Origin: an uncultured bacterium | GTDB lineage: Bacteria; Myxococcota_A; Bradymonadia; Bradymonadales; Bradymonadaceae | Direction of reading: 5' to 3' | Assembly (NCBI GenBank): GCA_937981985.1 | Contig: CALJNB010000019.1 | Span: 124,001 to 188,000, forward strand | DNA: 64,000 nt | Part shown: piece after piece, positions 59,440 to 64,000 of the stretch | Position numbering within the stretch: position 1 is the stretch's first letter | Layout: every line of letters starts with the position of its first letter | Position numbers and translations under genes: made by a program | The notes under the pieces: model-generated | Seen by the model: the letters and a program-made list of their open reading frames with translations, nothing else | Databases searched by the model: none | Told to the model about the DNA's origin: nothing

Positions 59440-59486
59440 TTTCGAATCCTACTTTTATTATTAAAAAATACCACTCCTATTGGGAC

Positions 59487-60587
59487 TTAGATTCCACTTA
59501 GAATACTCAGAAGACGATCCATGTCTTCACCATCTCGAACGCTATATCCCATATGGCCAATACGGAAATATTGGTCCTTAATCTCCGGATGTAACCCGCC
59601 GGCGATTATCACGCCTTTACTTTTCAATTGTTGAACGATCTGTGGCCGATCTCCGTAGTAGACCGCACTAAGCGTATTGGCAGCAAGACCGGGCTTGGGG
59701 ACAAGAGTAAGTCCCATGTCCGCCAGAGCCGCACGAACGAGATCGGCTGCGCTCTGATGGTCCTCAAACACCTGTTCTATTCCGCGCTCCAAAACTTGGG
59801 ACAAAGAGATATTAAGAGCCGATATTAAATGCGTCGGCGGTGTAGAAAAATAACTGCCTTTGCGTCCCTCGTAGGCTTCCATAATCGGCAACCATTCCAG
59901 CCAATCCAAAGAAAGTGGAGGCAACACCTCCATGCCTCGACGTCTTTTCAGAGCAGACTTACTAACGACCATGAGAGCTAAACCTGGCGGCAACGCCAGC
60001 GCTTTTTGTGAGGCCGTGAAATAGACATCTGCTTCCCAATCTTCCATTCGGAACACTTCACCCGCGGTCGCACAAACGCCGTCAAAAATGGATAGCGCGC
60101 CGGCGTCTTTTGCTAGTTTGGCAACCTTTTGAGCATCGAGGCGAACGCCCGTGGATGTATCTACGTGAGTCCCAAAAACCGCTCTAATATTGTGGTTTTT
60201 CAGGATATCAGCCAGCTTTTCAAGACTCGGATGACCGCCAATCTCGTCGGCGAAAACCGAATGAACGAGGACACCTCTTCGGACCAACATCTTAGCCATT
60301 CGGTCACCGAAGTATCCCGAATTCATAACGACCGCAGTGTCGCCCGGTTCCAAGGTATTGGTCGCGGCCATTTCCATCGCGATGGTGCCCGAACCAGCTA
60401 TTACGAAGGGTTGCGAATCCGCACCTGCCAACCAGACTTTTCGCATGCCTTCCAACGCCGAACCATGGGCCTCAATAATTTTTGGAGATACATGAGAGGC
60501 GATCGGTTCAGCGAACGATTTGGCAACTTCGGGCGAAATCTCGACGGGTCCGGGAATCATAAGAGTTGAAATCGGTTTGTTTTGCAT
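59487..60587 (-). CDS. PLP-dependent aminotransferase, alanine-glyoxylate / ureidoglycine-glyoxylate type
   Basis: A 366-residue class V aminotransferase from the ATG at 60587, preceded by GGAAA. The family signature P-G-P-V-E-I-S-P opens the protein. G-S-G-T-I-A-M-E near residue 60 binds PLP, the A-V-F-G-T-H-V-D-T-S-T-G segment is present and the Schiff-base Lys lies in S-Q-K-A-L-A. Such enzymes transaminate glyoxylate with alanine or serine, and PucG types use ureidoglycine. Divergent from the xanthine dehydrogenase genes, it most plausibly acts in purine catabolism, on glyoxylate or ureidoglycine (inference). Confidence 0.85.
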   Translation of the reverse strand: MQNKPISTLMIPGPVEISPEVAKSFAEPIASHVSPKIIEAHGSALEGMRKVWLAGADSQPFVIAGSGTIAMEMAATNTLEPGDTAVVMNSGYFGDRMAKMLVRRGVLVHSVFADEIGGHPSLEKLADILKNHNIRAVFGTHVDTSTGVRLDAQKVAKLAKDAGALSIFDGVCATAGEVFRMEDWEADVYFTASQKALALPPGLALMVVSKSALKRRRGMEVLPPLSLDWLEWLPIMEAYEGRKGSYFSTPPTHLISALNISLSQVLERGIEQVFEDHQSAADLVRAALADMGLTLVPKPGLAANTLSAVYYGDRPQIVQQLKSKGVIIAGGLHPEIKDQYFRIGHMGYSVRDGEDMDRLLSILSGI

Positions 60588-60621
60588 CGTTTTCCAAAAT
60601 ACGAATAGTGGCAAAATCTAT

Positions 60622-60636
60622 AGGGAACTCTTCCCT
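60622..60636. promoter_or_regulatory. Inverted repeat between aminotransferase and xdhB (candidate operator)
   Basis: Perfect 6-bp arms AGGGAA and TTCCCT with a 3-base spacer in the 125-base divergent region. It could also form a hairpin. Its role is inferred from its position only. Confidence 0.35.
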
Positions 60637-60712
60637 GATTGTCGACCTACTAGGCCCGGAAAATGAAGAACACAACTTCACGAAATGACAAAGTGTGTGT
60701 AGCCTAAGGCGC

Positions 60713-63049
60713 ATGAAACACGTAGACGCACCCATTCATGTTCGCGGCGAAAGCCTTTATGTTGACGACGTACCCGCCCCACACGGAATGTTGCACGCTG
60801 CCATTTTCGGCTCGCCGGTGGCACACGGAAAAATCACGAACATTGATTTTACGGCTGCCAAGAAACACCCCGGTTTCGTAGATATATTTACTTACGAAAA
60901 TATCCCTGGTGAAAATCAAATTGGTGCGATCATTCAAGACGAGCCCGCCCTGGCGGTCGATGAAGTCCATTTCATAGGACATCCCATCGCAATAGTTGTT
61001 GCGACCAGCGCTGATATCGCCCGAGAAATCGCCAAACTTTGCAAGGTAGAAGTTGAAGAGCTCAAACCTGTGGTTCGTGCCAGAGATGCGCACGAAAAAG
61101 GGCACTTTATTGGAACGCCTCGAACCTTCTCAATCGGCGACGTCGATTCAGCCTGGGAAAAATGTCACCTCATAGTCGAAGGCGAATGCGAGATTGCGGG
61201 ACAAGAACACCTTTACCTAGAAACCAATCGAACCCGTGCAATCTATGAGGAGGGTAATCGAATTGTTTTATACTCTTCGACGCAAAGTCCTTATGCGGTT
61301 CAGAAAACGGTTGCCAGAATTTTGAACCTACCCGAACACCTTATAGAAGTAGACGTGAAACGCATCGGCGGTGGGTTCGGCGGAAAAGAAGATCAAGCAA
61401 CGCTTTGGGCCTGTCTTGCAGCCTTAGCAACCTTTCATTTAAAACGCCCCGTCGAACTTGTGCTCAACCGCGTCGACGACATGTTAATGACCGGTAAACG
61501 ACATCCTTATAGTGCCGATTTTAAAATGGGTGTTGATAAAGACGGCAAAATTATCGCCTATGATTGTGAGATGTTTCAAAACTCCGGATCTGCTGCCGAT
61601 CTTTCAACCGCCGTTTTAGAACGCAGCCTATTTCACGCCACAAATAGTTACTTTATTCCGAACGCGAAGATTTACGCAGCCTGTTGCAAGACCAACCTTC
61701 ATCCGCACACAGCCTTTCGTGGATTTGGAGGTCCACAAGCGATGTTTGTCATCGAGTCTGCGATTACAGCGATTGCCGAAAAACTGGACATCGATCGAGC
61801 TGAAATCCAACGAAAGAACCTTCTGAAAAAGGGTGACGCCTTCCCCTATGGCCAATGCGCTGAAGAAGACCAAGCCGAAAGATGTTGGGACGCCGCCATT
61901 GAGAAATTTGGATACCAAGCGCGTCGAGATAAAGTAAACGAGTTTAACGAGAACAACTTCGATAAGAAAAAGGGCCTAGCTTTGATGCCCATCACTTTTG
62001 GGATTTCTTTTACGAAAACCTTCTTTAATCAAGCCTCCGCGTTGGTACTTATTTATACTGATGGAAGTGTGAGCATTTCAACAGGTGGGATCGAAATGGG
62101 TCAAGGTGTATCCACCAATATGATTCATTTTGCCGCCCGAGAACTCGGTATCAGTTTAGAACGGATCCGGGTTGAATCCACAAATACGACTCGAATTGCA
62201 AACATGTCGCCAAGTGCCGCGAGTGCCACCTCTGATCTCAATGGAAATGCTACCATCTTGGCGTGTACACAAATTCGGGAACGACTTTTTAAGTTCGCCA
62301 GCACCCAAATCGACGGTGCAACGCCTGAGAATCTTGAATTAAAAGACGGCTTTCTTTGGGTCGACGCTAAGAAATCGTGGACCTGGGAAGAGCTCGTTTC
62401 CAACGCCTATTTTAATCGAATAGGGCTTTCAGCACACGGGTTTTACGCAACGCCTAATGTGCATTTCGATGCTGATAAAGAATCGGGTCGTCCCTTCTCC
62501 TACCATGTTTACGGGACAGCAATCACTGAGGTTACCGTAGATTGTATTCGTGGGTGTTATGACATTGACTGGGTTGGCGTCGTACATGGACTCGGACGTC
62601 CAATTAATCCAGTGGTTGACCTAGGGCAAATCGAGGGAGGATTAGCGCAAGGAATTGGTTGGATGACCTTGGAAGAATTAGCCTATAACGATGATGGTAA
62701 ACTTACCTCCCATGCGTTGTCGACCTACAAAGCTCCTGACGTATATTCTGCACCGGAGTTCGAAGTAGAAATGTTAGTCAACGAAAATCCCGTTGGACCA
62801 CATGGTTCGAAGGCCGTCGGCGAACCTCCTTTGATGTATGGGATCGGTTCCTTCTTCGCAATCCGGGATGCGATGCGAAGTTTCCAAAAAGATGCCGATC
62901 ATGAAGACAAAACCGACTTTGCCTTCGATGCTCCGTTAACACCGGAAAAAGTATTAATGGATCTGCATCACGATTCTACATTTTCTCAAGATGAAAAACG
63001 TGAAGGGCCGGGTGATACCGCGGTACTTTTTCTTAACGAAACACCTTGA
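60713..63049 (+). CDS. xdhB: Xanthine dehydrogenase, molybdopterin-binding subunit
   Basis: A 778-residue large subunit of a molybdenum hydroxylase, from the ATG at 60713, preceded by AAGG; a GTG at 60695 is less likely. It has the typical V-R-G-E-S-L-Y-V-D-D opening, a G-G-G-F-G-G-K-E motif near 220, A-F-R-G-F-G-G-P, G-G-I-E-M-G-Q-G-V and the catalytic-Glu motif G-S-K-A-V-G-E-P-P near the end. With a small FeS/FAD subunit (not in this window) it would oxidise hypoxanthine and xanthine to urate. It overlaps xdhC by four bases (TTGA). The divergent aminotransferase supports a purine-catabolic role, but related aldehyde oxidases cannot be excluded. Confidence 0.92.
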   Translation: MKHVDAPIHVRGESLYVDDVPAPHGMLHAAIFGSPVAHGKITNIDFTAAKKHPGFVDIFTYENIPGENQIGAIIQDEPALAVDEVHFIGHPIAIVVATSADIAREIAKLCKVEVEELKPVVRARDAHEKGHFIGTPRTFSIGDVDSAWEKCHLIVEGECEIAGQEHLYLETNRTRAIYEEGNRIVLYSSTQSPYAVQKTVARILNLPEHLIEVDVKRIGGGFGGKEDQATLWACLAALATFHLKRPVELVLNRVDDMLMTGKRHPYSADFKMGVDKDGKIIAYDCEMFQNSGSAADLSTAVLERSLFHATNSYFIPNAKIYAACCKTNLHPHTAFRGFGGPQAMFVIESAITAIAEKLDIDRAEIQRKNLLKKGDAFPYGQCAEEDQAERCWDAAIEKFGYQARRDKVNEFNENNFDKKKGLALMPITFGISFTKTFFNQASALVLIYTDGSVSISTGGIEMGQGVSTNMIHFAARELGISLERIRVESTNTTRIANMSPSAASATSDLNGNATILACTQIRERLFKFASTQIDGATPENLELKDGFLWVDAKKSWTWEELVSNAYFNRIGLSAHGFYATPNVHFDADKESGRPFSYHVYGTAITEVTVDCIRGCYDIDWVGVVHGLGRPINPVVDLGQIEGGLAQGIGWMTLEELAYNDDGKLTSHALSTYKAPDVYSAPEFEVEMLVNENPVGPHGSKAVGEPPLMYGIGSFFAIRDAMRSFQKDADHEDKTDFAFDAPLTPEKVLMDLHHDSTFSQDEKREGPGDTAVLFLNETP

Positions 63050-63954
63050 AACACTTCTGGTCAGAAGTTTCAATAAAACTTCAAAACGAGCCTGTTTTTT
63101 TCGCACTCGTGGTCGATCATTCGGACCACTCACCAGGAACTAAAGGTGCGAGACTCTTTGCAACGCAAACAGAATGTTTTGGGACCATTGGCGGCGGCAT
63201 TATGGAATTTGATCTTCTAGAACGTGCCAAAGACTTTCTGAAAAAGGGGGATGCGTTTTGCCGTTTAGAAAAAAAGGTTCATCGTAATATCAAAACAGAA
63301 GAAGCTTCGGGCTTATTCTGCGCTGGAGAACAATGGATTTTGTTTGGTGTTATCGCCTCGGACGAAATTATAAAGAACTTTGTAAAAGCGACTGACAAAA
63401 ACCTTCGCATAGAAAACGGTTGTTGGAGCTTAGTGCCGGGCAATCCGGATCACAAAAACATCGGCCTTACACGGCACGGCGACGGCTGGATATATGAAGA
63501 ATCTTTCTTGAACCCAAAACGAATCGCCATTGTCGGAGGCGGACACTGCGGCCTGGCCCTATCTGAAATCATGCATCAACTTGGTTTCTACGTCAGCGTT
63601 TACGATATACGAAAATCACTTACCATTGATCGAAACAACGCTGCGGACGACATTGAGATTGTAGAACATTATTCTGAAGTCGGTGCTAAGATATCTTTTC
63701 CTGAATCCACCCATGTTGTTGTCATGACCGCCGATGTAATCTCTGATGTAACTGCACTCAATGGTCTTGGACAAAATCATCCCTATATAGGGGTAATGGG
63801 AAGCAAAGCTAAGATTGGAAAAATCAAAACCCAAATAGACCCCAATTTATTCGAACTCTTAAGAACACCGATTGGTATATCGATCGGAAGCAATACGCCG
63901 ACCGAGATCGCGGTTTCCATTGCTGCAGAAATTATTTCTTTACGGCTTTTTTAG
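63046..63954 (+). CDS. xdhC: Xanthine dehydrogenase accessory protein
   Basis: A 302-residue XdhC-family protein, which binds molybdenum cofactor, promotes its sulfuration and inserts it into XdhB. The motifs S-P-G-T-K-G-A near 25 and G-T-I-G-G-G-I-M-E near 50 define the N-terminal domain. The C-terminal domain has a Rossmann-like I-A-I-V-G-G-G-H-C-G followed by a final V-M-G-S-K-A-K loop. TTG start, whose codon overlaps the xdhB stop in a TTGA arrangement, giving strict coupling. It is followed by a further gene with a strong AGGAGG site. Confidence 0.92.
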   Translation: MKHFWSEVSIKLQNEPVFFALVVDHSDHSPGTKGARLFATQTECFGTIGGGIMEFDLLERAKDFLKKGDAFCRLEKKVHRNIKTEEASGLFCAGEQWILFGVIASDEIIKNFVKATDKNLRIENGCWSLVPGNPDHKNIGLTRHGDGWIYEESFLNPKRIAIVGGGHCGLALSEIMHQLGFYVSVYDIRKSLTIDRNNAADDIEIVEHYSEVGAKISFPESTHVVVMTADVISDVTALNGLGQNHPYIGVMGSKAKIGKIKTQIDPNLFELLRTPIGISIGSNTPTEIAVSIAAEIISLRLF

Positions 63955-63963
63955 GAGGCGCGT

Positions 63964-64000
63964 TTGAACATACAATTAGAAATTGAAGTCCCAATCAAAG
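63964..64000 (+). CDS. Truncated ORF after xdhC
   Basis: TTG at 63964, preceded by TTAGGAGGCG at ideal spacing, opens a frame reading M-N-I-Q-L-E-I-E-V-P-I-K before the window ends. It belongs to the same operon as xdhB and xdhC. The start resembles SRPBCC/CoxG-type proteins that accompany molybdenum hydroxylases, but twelve residues are too few to call. Confidence 0.5.
   Translation, partial: MNIQLEIEVPIK

Noticed and set aside
60129-60569. 146-codon open frame on the + strand
   Set aside because: It lies opposite the aminotransferase, with no ribosome binding site or domain.
1-64000. CRISPR arrays, tRNA or rRNA genes, insertion sequences, prophage
   Set aside because: I scanned for regularly spaced repeats, clover-leaf arms and T-loop consensus, transposase motifs and terminal inverted repeats, and found none.

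Overview
The window looks like chromosomal DNA from a free-living Gram-negative bacterium of the Myxococcota / former Deltaproteobacteria type; a Bradymonadales-like lineage would fit. This is inferred from gene content, since no rRNA or other decisive marker is present. The indicators are two Hanks-type Ser/Thr kinases, a PP2C phosphatase fused to a cyclic-nucleotide domain, an AgmX/PglI-type C-terminal domain, many lipoproteins with Cys-rich, PPC or von Willebrand repeats, a CotH-family gene, a TonB-dependent receptor and an E. coli-type L33. Base composition is moderate (mid-40s percent GC by eye). TTG and GTG starts are common. No tRNA, rRNA, IS element, prophage or CRISPR array was seen.

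Layout. 1-4034: 3' part of a giant secreted repeat protein. 4.1-7.9 kb: housekeeping genes prmC and ribA among small lipoproteins and an AgmX/PglI-tail membrane protein. 8.0-13.1 kb: a membrane-anchored kinase, an EcsC-like membrane protein and a calcineurin-type phosphoesterase on the + strand, facing a FliA/WhiG-type sigma factor. 14.0-15.5 kb: a CotH-family lipoprotein gene broken by two in-frame UAG codons. 15.7-20.6 kb: Cys-rich lipoprotein, membrane-anchored coiled-coil protein, M48 peptidase and a small Gly/Ala-rich protein. 20.7-24.2 kb: astA and an AsmA-like/GT51 fusion. 24.5-28.5 kb: a lipoprotein and a TonB-dependent receptor, translationally coupled.

30.0-36.7 kb is the most unusual block. 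It is a tight three-gene operon of a CPA2 antiporter, a second CPA2 antiporter fused to about 1,050 cytoplasmic residues ending in a P-loop NTPase and winged-helix-like tail, and an MscS-type channel. 36.9-41.2 kb: rhodanese, an acidic low-complexity outer-membrane protein, a small TPR-like protein and a zinc-ribbon kinase with a propeller-like sensor. 41.2-44.8 kb: tandem von Willebrand lipoproteins. 45.1-45.5 kb: an rpmG-rpsR pair behind a 25-bp palindrome and ahead of a clear terminator. 45.8-50.0 kb: an MMPL/RND transporter coupled to a heavy-metal-binding/polyferredoxin membrane protein, with a 57-bp tandem duplication at its 3' end.

50.1-55.2 kb: two divergent glycan operons (GT87-like plus GT2; UbiA-like plus GT4) separated by a paired TGACGTCA element. 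55.3-59.4 kb: TPR protein, PP2C-CNBD phosphatase, a small helical protein and a Cys-rich lipoprotein. 59.5-64.0 kb: a PLP aminotransferase divergent from xdhB, xdhC and a further truncated gene, consistent with purine (xanthine/ureide) catabolism.

The best candidates for something undescribed are the antiporter-NTPase-MscS operon, the possibly Zur/Fur-controlled zinc-free ribosomal protein pair, the HMBD-polyferredoxin/MMPL pair and the CotH gene with two amber codons. All functional assignments come from motif recognition by eye; no database search was possible.
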